Notes under the pieces: model-generated
What the model saw: only the letters and a program-made list of their open reading frames with translations
Told to the model about the DNA's origin: nothing
Databases searched by the model: none
Translations under genes and position numbers: made by a program
In this document: positions 8,321 to 24,067 of the stretch, piece after piece
Position numbering within the stretch: position 1 is the stretch's first letter
How the letters are laid out: every line of letters starts with the position of its first letter
NCBI RefSeq assembly: GCF_900167455.1
Contig: NZ_FUWJ01000009.1
Location: 124,001-188,000 of the forward strand
From: Enhydrobacter aerosaccus
Lineage (GTDB): Bacteria > Pseudomonadota > Alphaproteobacteria > Reyranellales > Reyranellaceae
Direction: 5' to 3'
Length of the DNA stretch: 64,000 nt

Positions 8321-10239
8321 TGCCGCGCCTTGTTCAGCAGGCTGACGCGGCGCGCGGCTGCCGGCGCGTCGAGCAGCGTTGCTGCCGGTTCGGCGAAGCG
8401 CCGGCGCCAGTTGGGGTGCTCGTCGATCGTGCCCGGCAGGTTGGGTTGCTCGACCGTCCCCAGCATGTCCTCCAGCGGGATCAGGGCCAGCGGATCGGGC
8501 GTCACGGCGGTGAAGGCAATGGCGGCATCGACCACCGGCTCGGTCCGGTCGGCGGCGGGCGGCGGTCCCTCGGCGACCTTCGCCTCGGTGAAACTGTGCC
8601 AGAGCGCGGTCCGGTCGCGGCTGCGTTGCTCGACATCGTCCTGCGAAGCCGTGCCGAGGCCGCGCCGCAGCTCGAGATCGGCCCCGCGCCACCAGCCGGC
8701 GACGGTCGGCAGATCGTGCGTGCTGGTCATGGCGACGGCATCGTCGCGCCAGCGTGACGCCGGCAGGAAGCCGTCACCCTCGCGCTCGAACCACAGCACA
8801 TCCATGCCGCCGATGCCGGCGGCGCGGCAGCGCTCGCGAAAATCGGGCGGCACCGTGCCGAGATCCTCGCCGATGATCAGGGCGCGATGGCGATGGGATT
8901 CGAGCGCCAGCAGGCGCAGCAGATCGTCCATCGGATAGGAAAGATAGGCGCCTTCTCCTGGCTCGCATCCATCCGGCACCAGCCACAGCCGCTTCAGGCC
9001 CATGGCATGGTCGATGCGCAGCCCCCCGGCATGGCGCAACGCAGCGCGCACGGTGGCGATGAAGGGCTCGAAGCCCGTGCTCACGAGGGACTGCGGCGAG
9101 AAAGAGGTGAGGCCCCAGCCCTGGCCCTTGGGATTGAACAGGTCGGGCGGCGCGCCGATGCTGACGCCGCCCAGGAAATGCTCGGGATCGGCGCCGACCT
9201 GCGAGCCGCCGCGGTCGAGGCCGATGGCGAGATCGCCGATGAGCCCGATTGCCATGCCCGCCGCGCGCAGATCGGCCTGAGCGCGCGCGAACGACTCCTC
9301 GGCGATCCATTGCAGGAAGAGGAAGTAATCGAGCGGCGTGCCGTCGCCGCTGGCCTCGGCCTCGCAGACGGCATGCTTCTGCAACGCCGGCCCGCCAGCC
9401 TGGACGAAGAGATGGAACCCGGACGCGAGCGTCGTCCGGGGACGGATGTCGTTGATGACGAAGTCGTCGTACAGGCGACGCAGCCAGGCATATTTGGCAC
9501 CGCCATCCTGCGGCCAATCGATCAGCAGCCGGTCGGGTGTTGCGGGCAAACGGCGCGCCTCCACCCATTTCGCGCCGAGCGCATCGGCGGGATCGGCCAG
9601 CAGCGGATTGAGGAACAGGCGGTTGGAAGGCGAGTAGGGCCCGTAGCGTCCGACATCGGCTGGAAACAGGCTATGCGTCGGGCTGACGGCGATCGCACTG
9701 GCGCCGCGAGCCGCGGCGCTCTTGCCGAGATCCCGTAGCGCGGTGGTATCGCCGATGCCGCCATCGCCCTCGCGTCGCAGGCTGTAGAGCTGGACGCCGA
9801 GGCCCCACAGCTTTCGACCGGGCGCGATGTCGCTCACCGTGACGCAACGGGGCGGCGCCACGGCCAGGGTGATCTCGCGCTGACCGTAGCGCAGGCGGTG
9901 ATAACCCGGCGTCCCGATGGGCGAGAGAAGTCCGTGGCGGATGGTCAGCGCTTGCCGCCAACCATCCTCCAGCAGCAATTCGGCCGACAGGTCGGCATCG
10001 ACATCGAGCCGCGTCGGCAGGCCCACGGTCGTGGTGACGAGCGGCGGATGGGCTCGCGCCTGTTCGGCTCTTCGCGCGCTGTCGCGCAGATCGGCGTCTC
10101 TGCAGCAGGCATAGCCCAGCGCCTCCAGCAGCCGCAGCAGCGAGGGCACGGACACGCGCTGTGGCTGGTCGGCAGCGTCGATCCAGTCGACGGCAAGACC
10201 AACCTGCTGCGCCAGCGTGCGGACGGCCTCGTCGTTCAC
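8317..10239 (-). CDS. malQ: 4-alpha-glucanotransferase
   Basis: A 640-residue GH77 amylomaltase that moves glucan segments between short maltodextrins. The extra N-terminal region of about 130 residues matches the long proteobacterial form. Catalytic segments are in order: KLWGLGVQLYSLRR with GIGD, the nucleophile motif LRIDHAMGL, the acid motif GEDLGTVPP and the transition-state Asp in STHDLPT. The ATG overlaps the treZ stop (ATGA), and its own stop overlaps the treY start in the same way, so translation is probably coupled. In this operon it would recycle the short chains left by GlgX and TreY/TreZ. Confidence 0.95.
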   Translation of the reverse strand: MNDEAVRTLAQQVGLAVDWIDAADQPQRVSVPSLLRLLEALGYACCRDADLRDSARRAEQARAHPPLVTTTVGLPTRLDVDADLSAELLLEDGWRQALTIRHGLLSPIGTPGYHRLRYGQREITLAVAPPRCVTVSDIAPGRKLWGLGVQLYSLRREGDGGIGDTTALRDLGKSAAARGASAIAVSPTHSLFPADVGRYGPYSPSNRLFLNPLLADPADALGAKWVEARRLPATPDRLLIDWPQDGGAKYAWLRRLYDDFVINDIRPRTTLASGFHLFVQAGGPALQKHAVCEAEASGDGTPLDYFLFLQWIAEESFARAQADLRAAGMAIGLIGDLAIGLDRGGSQVGADPEHFLGGVSIGAPPDLFNPKGQGWGLTSFSPQSLVSTGFEPFIATVRAALRHAGGLRIDHAMGLKRLWLVPDGCEPGEGAYLSYPMDDLLRLLALESHRHRALIIGEDLGTVPPDFRERCRAAGIGGMDVLWFEREGDGFLPASRWRDDAVAMTSTHDLPTVAGWWRGADLELRRGLGTASQDDVEQRSRDRTALWHSFTEAKVAEGPPPAADRTEPVVDAAIAFTAVTPDPLALIPLEDMLGTVEQPNLPGTIDEHPNWRRRFAEPAATLLDAPAAARRVSLLNKARQ

Positions 10240-11966
10240 GCCAGAGCCTCGATGAAGACGATGGTGGCGGGACCGGCGAGCTGGCCGTCGAGGGCACAGT
10301 CCTTGCGGGTCTCGACGATCGGCACGCCCGAGGGACGCACGAACGCAACGGGCGTCGCCTCGAAATTCGTGGCGATGCTGAGGACGGCGCCATCGCCAAG
10401 GCGCCAGCGCGCCAGCGCCGCCTTCGGTCCCAGCACCTTGCCCTCGATGGCGCGCGTGTTGGCGAGGCGCGGCACGATCAGCTCGTGCCGCAACGTCAGG
10501 AGCCCGCGGTAAAAGCTGTCCTCGGCGGCCTCGGTCACGCGGCAGCGATCGAAGGTCTCGCGCGCGTTGGGGTCGGGAATGTCGGCGCCGCCGAAACCGC
10601 TGAAGGCGGCGAACTCGCGCCGTCGTCCCTCGCGCACCGCGTCGGCCAGTGTGCCGTGATAGTCGGTGAAGAACTGGAACGGCATGCGGGCGAACTGCTC
10701 CTCGCCCATGAACAGCAGCGGGATATGCGGGCTCAGCAATTGGAGGGCGATGGCGGCCATCAGCGCATCAGGATCGGCCAGCGTCGTCAGACGGTCGCCG
10801 AACGGGCGGTTCCCAACTTGATCGTGGTTCTGCAGGAAGACGACGAACGACGTCAGGGGCAGGTCGGCGCTCGGCGTGCCGCGCCGCTCGCCCTTGCGAT
10901 AGGGCGAGGGTTCGCCCTGATAGATGAAGCCTTCGGTCAGATAGCGCGCCAGCTTCTCGGCGGGGCGATCGGCGTAGTCGCTGTAATAGCCGTCGCTTTC
11001 CCCCGTCAGCAGCACATGCAGCACGTGATGGGCATCGTCGTCCCACTGCGCGTCATAATCCTTGCGCAGGTGGCTGGCCTCGTTGCCGTCGTGCTCGAGC
11101 ACGAGATGGACATGGCGGCCCTTCTCGGTCCTGCGGCGGATCTCGGCCGCCATCTCGTCCAGCCAGGCCTGGTCGTCTATGGCGTGCACGGCATCGAAGC
11201 GCAGCCCATCGAAGCGATACTCGTTCAGCCAATAGAGCGCGTTCTCGATGAAGAAGCGCCGCACCGGCTGCTGACGAAAATCGATCGCCGAGCCCCAGGG
11301 CGTATGGATGTCGTCACGGAAGAACTGCGGCGCGTAGAGCCCGAGATAATTCCCCTCGGGACCGAAATGGTTGTAGACGACGTCGAGGAACATCATCAGC
11401 CCCTGGGCGTGCGCCTCGTCGATCAGCGCCTTGAGCTCGTCCGGCGTGCCATAAGCGCGGTCCGGCGCGAACGGCAGCACGCCGTCATAACCCCAGTTGC
11501 GGGTGCCGCAGAAATCGTTGATCGGCATCAGCTCGACCGCCGTCACGCCCAGCGCCGCCAGCCGCGGCAAGTCCGACTGCAGCGCCGTGAAGCCGCCATG
11601 GATGCCGGCATGCAGCTCGTAGAGAACCGTTTCGGTCCAGGGCCGGCCGCGCCATTCGGGATGGCGCCAGCGATAGGCGTTCGGATCGACGACGACGCTT
11701 GGCCCATGCACGTCCGTCGCCTGGCCGCGCGAGCCGGGATCGGGGACATCCTGACCGGAACCGAGGCGATAGAGATAGCCGGCGCCCGGCGCGCACGACG
11801 TCTCCAGTTCGAACCAGCCCTCGGCCTGTGCCGTCATGGGTTGTGGCGCACTGCCGTCGATCACGACGTCGATCTGCTGCTGGCGCGGTGCCCACAGGCG
11901 AAAGCGCGTGCGTCCGTCACCGAGATAGGCGGCACCGAACGGAAAGGGATGGGCGAAGGCGGTCAT
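10236..11966 (-). CDS. treZ: malto-oligosyltrehalose trehalohydrolase
   Basis: A 576-residue GH13 enzyme that releases free trehalose from the end of the chain modified by TreY. An N-terminal CBM48-like domain (FGAAYLGDGRTRFRLWAP) leads to the TreZ mark PDPGSRGQATDVHGPS, then GYDGVLPFAPDRAYGTPDEL, DVVYNHFGPEGNYL, the nucleophile segment GLRFDAVHAI and the acid segment HLVLEHDGNE. Thirty nucleotides separate it from the glgX stop and no good ribosome binding site is seen there, so its start is slightly less certain than those of its neighbours. Cytoplasmic. Confidence 0.96.
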   Translation of the reverse strand: MTAFAHPFPFGAAYLGDGRTRFRLWAPRQQQIDVVIDGSAPQPMTAQAEGWFELETSCAPGAGYLYRLGSGQDVPDPGSRGQATDVHGPSVVVDPNAYRWRHPEWRGRPWTETVLYELHAGIHGGFTALQSDLPRLAALGVTAVELMPINDFCGTRNWGYDGVLPFAPDRAYGTPDELKALIDEAHAQGLMMFLDVVYNHFGPEGNYLGLYAPQFFRDDIHTPWGSAIDFRQQPVRRFFIENALYWLNEYRFDGLRFDAVHAIDDQAWLDEMAAEIRRRTEKGRHVHLVLEHDGNEASHLRKDYDAQWDDDAHHVLHVLLTGESDGYYSDYADRPAEKLARYLTEGFIYQGEPSPYRKGERRGTPSADLPLTSFVVFLQNHDQVGNRPFGDRLTTLADPDALMAAIALQLLSPHIPLLFMGEEQFARMPFQFFTDYHGTLADAVREGRRREFAAFSGFGGADIPDPNARETFDRCRVTEAAEDSFYRGLLTLRHELIVPRLANTRAIEGKVLGPKAALARWRLGDGAVLSIATNFEATPVAFVRPSGVPIVETRKDCALDGQLAGPATIVFIEALA

Positions 11967-11996
11967 GCGGCTGATGGATCGTGCTGAGGGAGGGGA

Positions 11997-14120
<2,124 letters not shown>

Positions 14121-14122
14121 GG

Positions 14123-16308
14123 TCAGCCTTCTGCGCGCAGGACGAGGGTGGCAAGCGGCGGCAAGGTGAGCTCGACCGACTGGCCCTCGCCCTGCCAGGC
14201 CAGGGGAGCCGCACGGACGCCGCCGCCATTGCCCATGTCCGAGCCGCCATAGTGACGGGAGTCGGTGTTGAGGATCTCGCGCCACACGCCCGGCCGGGGC
14301 ACGCCGATCCGATAATGGTGGCGCGGCGTCGGCGTCATGTTGCAGACGACCAACAGCGGCGCCTGATCGTCGTTGCCCTGGCGGAAATAGGCGAACACCG
14401 AGTTGGAGCGGTCATCGCCCACGATCCAGCGGAAGCCCGACGGGTCGCTGTCACGCACATGCAGGGCCGATTCGTTGCGGTAGAGATTGTTGAGATCACG
14501 CACCAGCCGCTGGATCCCGGCATGGTCGGGATTGTCGAGCAGGAACCAGTCGATCTCGCGGTCGTGGCTCCATTCGCGCTCCTGCGCGATCTCGCCGCCC
14601 ATGAACAGCAGCTTCTTGCCGGGATGGGTCCACATGAAGCCGAAATAGGCGCGCAGGTTGGCGAACTTCCGCCAGCGGTCGCCCGGCATCTTGCCGAACA
14701 GCGAGCCTTTGCCGTGCACCACCTCGTCGTGCGACAGCGGCAGGATGAACTTCTCGGAGAAGCCGTAGAGCAGGCCGAAGGTGAGTTCGTTGTGGTGATA
14801 GGAGCGATAGACGGGATCGCGCTCCATGTAGAGCAGCGTGTCGTGCATCCAGCCCATGTTCCATTTGTAGAAGAAGCCCAGCCCCAACTCCTTCTCCGAC
14901 CGTGTGACGCCGGGCCAGGCGGTCGATTCCTCGGCGATGGTGATGGCGCCGGGGCAACGCTCCTTCACGACCGCATTCAGATGGCGCAGGAAGTCGATCG
15001 CCTCGAGATGCTCGCGGCCGCCATAGATGTTGGGAATCCATTCCCCCGGCTTGCGGCTGTAGTCGCGATAGAGCATCGAGGCCACGGCGTCGACGCGCAG
15101 CCCGTCGACATGGAAGCGTTCGAGCCAGTGCAGGGCGCTGGCGATGAGGAAGCCTTGCACCTCGCGGCGGCCGAAATTGTAGATGTAGGTGTTCCAGTCG
15201 TGATGGAAGCCTTCGCGCGGATCGAGATGCTCGTAGAGCGCGGTGCCGTCGAACCGCGCCAGCCCATGCGGGTCGGTCGGGAAATGCGCCGGCACCCAGT
15301 CGACGATCAGGCCGATGCCTGCGGCGTGCAGGCGATCGACGAACTGCGCGAAATCCTGGGGCGAGCCGTAGCGGCCGGTTGGCGCGAACAGGCCCAGCGG
15401 CTGATAGCCCCACGAGCCGCCGAAGGGATATTCCGCGACGGGCAGCAGCTCGAGATGCGTGAAGCCCATGTCGACGACATAAGGGATCAGCCGCTTCGCC
15501 GCGGTCTCCCAGGAGACGCTGCCGTCGGGCCGCATCCAGGACCCGAGATGCACCTCGTAGATCGAGATCGGCCGGTCGACCGCCTGCCGCTCGGCCCGGC
15601 TTTGCATCCAGCCCTCGTCGTGCCAGCGATGCGCGCGCGGCGAGGCGACCACGGATGCGGTGGCCGGGGAAGGTTCGGCCTGTTGCGCCAGCGGATCGGC
15701 CTTCTGCGGCTGGCGCACGCCGCCCGGGCCGATGATGTCGAACTTGTAGCGCGCGCCGGGCGCCAGGCGGGGAACGAACAGTTCCCAGACGCCGGCCGGA
15801 TAGCGCAGCCGCATGGGGTGGCGGCGCGAGTCCCAGGCGTTGAAGTCGCCCACGACGGCGACCCGGCTGGCATTGGGGGCCCAGACGGCGAAGCCGACGC
15901 CTTCGACGCCTTCCATGGTACGGACATTGGCGCCCATGGTGCTGGCCAGCTCGAAATGGCGGCCTTCGCTGAAGAGATGCAGATCGAGATCGCCCAGTAA
16001 CTCGCCGAAGGAATAGGGATCCTCCGTCTCCTGCACCGCGCCCGGCCAGGTGATGCGCAGCAGGTAAGGCGCCTTGTCCGCGACCAGCCCTTCGAACAGG
16101 CCGGTCTCGCCACGTTGTGGCAGCGTGGCGATCGACGCGCGATCCGCTCGCCGCAGCACCTCGACGGCGCTCGCTCCGGGAAGGAAGGCACGGATCACGC
16201 GGCCCTCCGGCGTGTCGTGCGGTCCGAGGACGCGGAACGGATCGCCGTGCCGGGCGCCGGCGAGGGCGTCGGCGTCGTCGCGCGACAAGGCATAGGCGGA
16301 GGAAAGAG

Positions 16309-16312
<4 letters not shown>
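14123..16312 (-). CDS. glgB: 1,4-alpha-glucan branching enzyme
   Basis: A 729-residue GH13 enzyme, nearly the length of the E. coli protein (728). It makes alpha-1,6 branches in the glucan built by GlgE. An N-terminal extension plus CBM48 precede the catalytic domain, which shows DWVPAHFP, the nucleophile segment GLRVDAVASMLYRDYSR, the acid in TIAEESTAWPGVTR, LPLSHDEVVHGKGS and FMGGEIAQEREW. Its ATG overlaps the stop of the treS fusion by four bases (ATGA). GlgE pathway operons commonly include glgB because GlgE makes only linear chains. Confidence 0.97.
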
Positions 16313-19622
<3,310 letters not shown>

Positions 19623-19626
<4 letters not shown>

Positions 19627-22600
19627 GTGCGGCCTCCCTGCTCGCTCCACAGGCGCCAGATCGCGTAAGGCAGGACGCCTGGATCGAGCCTCAGATGCTG
19701 TCCCTTGCCGGTCCAGGTGAAGCGGTTGCCCGTCACCAGGTCCTCGGCCTGCAGCGAGCCGTTGTCGGGCAGCTTCCATTCCCACAACGGCAGCTCGAAA
19801 TCGGTCTCCTGCGGCCGATGCGGGTCGAGCGTGACGGCCACCAGGATCATGTCGTCGACGGCGCCGTTGGTGGCGGGCAGAGCCTTGCCGTAGACCAGCA
19901 TCTGGTCGTTGCCGGCATTGTAGAAGCGGATGCCGCGATGCGTGTGCAGGGCCGGATGGGCGCGGCGCAGGCGGTTGAGTGCCGTGATCTCGGCGACGAT
20001 GTTGCCGGGCGCATTGAAGTCGCGGACCCGGATCTCGTACTTCTCGGAGTCGAGATATTCCTCGCGCCCCGGAAGGGCCGCCGACTCGCACAGTTCGAAT
20101 CCGGAATAGACGCCCCACAGGCCCGAGGTGGTGGCGGCGAGCACGGCGCGGATGAGAAAGCCGGCGCGTCCCGAGCTCTGGAGAAAGAGCGGGTTGATGT
20201 CGGGCGTGTTGACGAAGAAGTGCGGGCGGAAGAACTCGACCGCCGGCGGGCTGGCCAGCTCGTTGAGATACTCGATCAGCTCGACCTTGGAATTGCGCCA
20301 AGTGAAGTAGGTATAGGACTGCGAGAAGCCGACCTTGGCCAGCCGGTACATCATCTTGGGCGCGGTGAAGGCTTCGGCCAGGAAGATCACGTCGGGATGA
20401 CGGCCGCGCACGTCGGCGATCATCCACTGCCAGAAGGGCAGCGGCTTGGTGTGCGGATTGTCGACGCGGAAGATCTTCACGCCCTGCTCGACCCAGAACA
20501 GCACGACGTCGCGCAGCGCCTCCCACAGGCTCGGCAGCGCTCCCGCCGCATAGAAGTCGACATTGACGATGTCCTCGTACTTCTTGGGCGGGTTCTCGGC
20601 GTGCTTGATGGTTCCGTCCGGCCGATGGCGGAACCAGTCCGGATGCTGCTTCAGCCACGGATGGTCGGGCGAGCACTGGATCGCGTAGTCGAGCGCGATC
20701 TCGATGCCGTGCTCGGCCGCCGCCGCGACCAGCCGGCGGAAATCGTCCAGCGTGCCGAGCTGCGGGTGCACCGCATCGTGGCCGCCCTCGTCGCTGCCGA
20801 TGGCGTAGGGGCTGCCGGGATCGTCCGGCCCGGCCCGAAGGGCGTTGTTGCGGCCCTTGCGCTGGCTGGTGCCGATGGGATGGATCGGCGGGAAATAAAG
20901 CACGTCGAAGCCCATGTCGCGCACGCGCGGCAGCCGCTCGATTACGTCGGCGAACGTACCGGGCCGCCGGGGGTCGTCGGTCTGCGAGCGCGGAAAGAGC
21001 TCGTACCAGCTGGCGAAGCCCGCGGCCGGCCGTTCGACCTCGAGCGGCAGAGGATCGGCACGCGTCACGAAGCTGCGTGGCGCATCGGCGTCGACCAGCG
21101 CCTTTTCCTCGGCACGCTCGACCGAAACGTCGACGCCCGCTTCCTGCTTGAGCTGCAAGGCATGCCGTACGGTCGCCAGCTCGTCGAGCCAGGCCTCGAT
21201 GGTGAACTGCCAGCGACCGACGCGTGACGGCGTCATCGTGGCGCGCCAGCGGTCGTTGGGCAGCGGCGTCATCGGCGCGCGCGTCCAGCTCTTCTGGTCC
21301 GCCGCCTTCCACAGCAGCTCGGCCCCCAGCACGTCGTGTCCATCCATGAAGATGTCGGCCTCGACGGTGACCGTCTCGCCGACGATGCGCTTGGGGGCGA
21401 AGGGGCCGCCCTCGACGCGCGGCGTGATGTTGTCGATCACGATGCGCGGCGCCTTGGTGGCGGCACGCAGTCTTTCCTTGCGGCGGGCGGCGGGCTCGAC
21501 GACGTCCGGCTGCTCCGTCAGCGTCACCAGCCGGACCTCGCCGGGTTCGAACGTGTCGTTCATCGGGTCCTGGGTTGTGAGCGGGACGGGAAGGGGGAGC
21601 GGCTGGCGCAGGTCGCTGTTGATACAGAGCGCCATGGCGGCGCTGCGCGACTCCAACACGGAGACTCGGCTGCCGGGTCCGGTGAGGCCGCGCCATTCGC
21701 CGGGCAGCACCAGGGTCGCCGGCGCGCGATCGAGCGCCTGGTTCACGGCCAGAATGTCGGCGCGGAGATCGCCCTCGGCGTCGCGCTCGATCTCCGCGAA
21801 GTCGCCCGGCTCGGAAAAGCGCGGGTCCATGGTCTGGCGGGCCATGAATTCGAAGCCCATCGGGACGAGCAGGCCGCCGCCAGTGGCTGCGGCGAGATGC
21901 AGGGTGCGGCGAAAGAGGAGGCGTCGCTGCTCTGCATCCGATTCCTTGGCGCCCAGCCGGTCGGCGAATGGCGCTTCGGCGAGGCCGACCACCGGCGCAA
22001 TGCGATGCAGGTTGTTGTGCTCCTCGACGTACCAGCTCGCGCGCCCATCCCACCAGGGCGTGGAGGCGAAGGTGCTGTCCAGCCCGAGTCCGGAGAAGCT
22101 CGCGATCCGCTCCCAGGGCGCGGCGGATGTCCAGGCCAGGAACCGGCAGCGGGGCACCTCGCGGCGTGTGGCCATGATCAGCTGGCGCAGGGCCGGCGCC
22201 GGCAGTCGCTCCAGGCCGACCAGCCGGAAGCCGTCCAGACCGGCCTCGACCAGCGTGACCAGCCGTTCGGCCCACCAGTCGGCGAAGGTGAGGGCATCCT
22301 CGAAGCGTGCCGGAGCGGCATGAAAGAGAGAGGCGGGATCGCGCGGATCGATGAACAGGCCGATGCGCTCCGGCGCGCCGAACAGATCGGGAAACAGCAG
22401 CGCCGTCTCGCCTTCGGCCGCGACGCGATCGAGCGTCACATCGGCCAGGACGGCGAGGCCGTGCTTTCGCGCCGCCTCGGCGATCGCCCGCGCCGCCATC
22501 TCCATCGAGCCTTCGATGCCGAGGGCGGGGTCGGGCCGGTCGTGCTGGGCGGCGAGGAAGAGATCGTTGTCGGAGCCGGGCGCGAAGGGCGGGGCGATGC

Positions 22601-22775
22601 AGAGATGACCGAAACCCATGCCGGCGATGCGCTCCAGATGCCGGTCCCAATCGGACACCGGCCCGGCCAACCGCTGATTGAAGTAATAGATGCGGAACGG
22701 GGCGGGAGAGATTGGCGGAGCGGGTAAACGCGTCTCGGTGTGCGACGGATCCGGAGCCTTCAGCTGCTGCGCCAT
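19623..22775 (-). CDS. glgE: alpha-1,4-glucan:maltose-1-phosphate maltosyltransferase with extra N-terminal GH13-like domain
   Basis: About 1050 residues, against roughly 660-700 for a classical GlgE. Residues from about 445 are GlgE proper: RIVIDNITPRVEGG, then the catalytic domain with the nucleophile Asp772 in FRVDNPHTK and the acid Glu801 in FLAEAF. It extends glucan with maltose from maltose-1-phosphate. Residues about 25-400 look like another GH13 barrel (FNQRLAGPVSDWDRHL, LADVTLDR, GLDGFRLVGLERL), but the nucleophile position is Val186 and the acid position Trp215, so this half should be inactive and perhaps structural or glucan-binding. ATG 22775 is chosen; the best purine run (GGAG) is some 17 nt away. 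First gene of the operon. Confidence 0.92.
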
Positions 22776-22997
22776 ACGGATAAAACGCAGCAACTCCAAA
22801 TGGTTCCGCGCCTCGACGCGATATAAGAATCTTGCATCCACCTGCGCGTTGTGCCGCCCGCGCAACGCTTGGCGATGCCTCCGCGTTCCGACCTCCGAGC
22901 CGCTGCCGGACGGGCTGTTGCGACGTCGGTCGGCCGCTCGGCTCGATACGCGACGTCACGATACCCGCGACTTCACAATACCAAGGGCGGTCCCTCC
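22776..22997. promoter_or_regulatory. divergent promoter region of the trehalose/glycogen operon
   Basis: This 222-bp gap separates glgE (minus) from a small lipoprotein gene (plus). On the minus strand GGAAC (22803-22807) is followed after 15 nt by CGTT (22784-22787), which resembles the EcfG general-stress sigma factor pattern GGAAC-N15/17-CGTT of alphaproteobacteria. Transcription from it would begin almost at the chosen glgE ATG, giving a very short or leaderless message. Stress control of trehalose genes would make sense, but the spacing is at the short end and the match could be chance. Confidence 0.3.
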
Positions 22998-23468
22998 ATG
23001 CGCACCTTCGTCCTGCCGCTGGCCTGCATCGCCGGACTGTCTGGCTGCTCCTTGAACGACTCGCGCCTGGCTCACCAGGCCCAGTCCGGACTGGTCGGGT
23101 TTTCCGAGCGCGACCTCGATAGTTGTCTCGGGGTACCCAATCGCAGAGCCGAGTTCGGGCAGACGACCATCCTTTCCTATGACGGCGCGTCCTCGACCAG
23201 CAGCGGCGGCATCGCTGTGACGCTGCCGATCGTGGGCGGCATCAGCTTCTCCGGCGGCGGCTATTGCCACATCATTGCGCGCCTGGAGAATGGCCGCGTG
23301 GCGAGCATTCGCTACAACGGCGAGAAGGACGCGACCGCGGCGCCGGACGCCTATTGCGCTCCCCTGGTCAGGGCTTGCTTCGTCCGTGTGCCGGTACGAT
23401 CGCTGACGACCAGGGTGACGGATCCGCAGCCGACGCCGCCGGCCGAGCACCCTGCCGCATCACCGTGA
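22998..23468 (+). CDS. small lipoprotein, SmpA/OmlA-like
   Basis: A 156-residue protein with a short signal peptide (MRTFVLPLACIAGLSGC) and lipobox LSGC at Cys17. The mature part begins with GFSERDLDSCLGVPNRR and a following Tyr-containing strand, a layout like small OmlA/BamE-type envelope proteins; it has four more cysteines (CLG, YCH, YCA, ACF) that could form disulfides in the periplasm. The C-terminus is Pro-rich. It is transcribed away from the trehalose operon. Exact function is not known. Confidence 0.75.
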   Translation: MRTFVLPLACIAGLSGCSLNDSRLAHQAQSGLVGFSERDLDSCLGVPNRRAEFGQTTILSYDGASSTSSGGIAVTLPIVGGISFSGGGYCHIIARLENGRVASIRYNGEKDATAAPDAYCAPLVRACFVRVPVRSLTTRVTDPQPTPPAEHPAASP

Positions 23469-23984
23469 CAGGAGCGGCACGAGATGCCAGCGCCCGCCGG
23501 GCTGACGCTTCAGCACGGTCGGCGCCAGGCCGAACGGCTCCGGCGTGACGCCGCGAATCCACAATTCCATGGCTTCGACATCGAGCTCGAGGAAGGCGGC
23601 ATGGGCGCGGTCCTGCTCGGTCGGAAAGTAGGCCTCGTAGGCGTTCTTCCAGCGCCGCCGCACCTCGCTCTCTTCGGCGCGCAGCACCGCCCGGCCGCTC
23701 ACCGCCACATAGGCATCGCTGGGATCGTGCTGGAAGACGAGACTGACCGTGCCGTCGTGGGCGAGGTCGGCCGTCTTGCGTGAGCGGCCATCGGTGACGA
23801 AGCGGATGCGCCAGTCGTCTTCGTCGGGATCGTGCAGCAACCGGCCCATCGGCCGCGCCCGGGTGTGGCCCTCCGGCGTCGTCGTCACCAGCCAGCAGTA
23901 GCGCACTTTCTCGATCGTCCGGGCCGCTCCGGCCAGGAGCTGCGCCACATCGGTGGATTGGGTTTCGGTTCTCGCTTCCAACAT
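23460..23984 (-). CDS. pyridoxamine 5'-phosphate oxidase-fold protein (general stress protein 26-like)
   Basis: A 174-residue protein with the split-barrel flavin-binding fold. YCWLVTTTPEGHTRARPMG is the first pair of strands, FVTDGRSRKTADLAHDGTVSLVF the next, then YVAVSGRA. The long helix RRRWKNAYEAYFPTE and the ELDVEAMELWI strand fit the GSP26 group. GGGAG stands 7 nt before ATG 23984. It is divergent from the TetR regulator at 24068 with a palindrome between them, so it is the likely target of that regulator. The substrate or cofactor (FMN or F420-like) is not decided by sequence. Confidence 0.85.
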   Translation of the reverse strand: MLEARTETQSTDVAQLLAGAARTIEKVRYCWLVTTTPEGHTRARPMGRLLHDPDEDDWRIRFVTDGRSRKTADLAHDGTVSLVFQHDPSDAYVAVSGRAVLRAEESEVRRRWKNAYEAYFPTEQDRAHAAFLELDVEAMELWIRGVTPEPFGLAPTVLKRQPGGRWHLVPLLSR

Positions 23985-24044
23985 CGGAGACTCCCTTGTT
24001 CGAAGACTGGTCCGTGCCTGTGCTGCCATATGTAGACGAGAGAG

Positions 24045-24064
24045 TCTAGACGTATTAGTCTAGA
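24045..24064. promoter_or_regulatory. probable TetR operator (inverted repeat)
   Basis: A perfect inverted repeat TCTAGAC-N6-GTCTAGA ends 3 nt before the TetR start codon and lies 61 nt upstream of the divergent PPOX gene. A further half-site TAGAC is at 24033-24037. Position and symmetry fit autoregulation by the TetR protein and shared control of its neighbour. Confidence 0.75.
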
Positions 24065-24067
24065 ACT

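Noticed and set aside
19627..22959. A very long open frame continuous with treS but running upstream through glgE
   Set aside because: Its translation is Arg/Pro/Gly-rich junk in a different frame from glgE, which has clear GH13 motifs. The treS start at 19626 with the ATGA overlap explains the real gene; the extension reflects high GC content.
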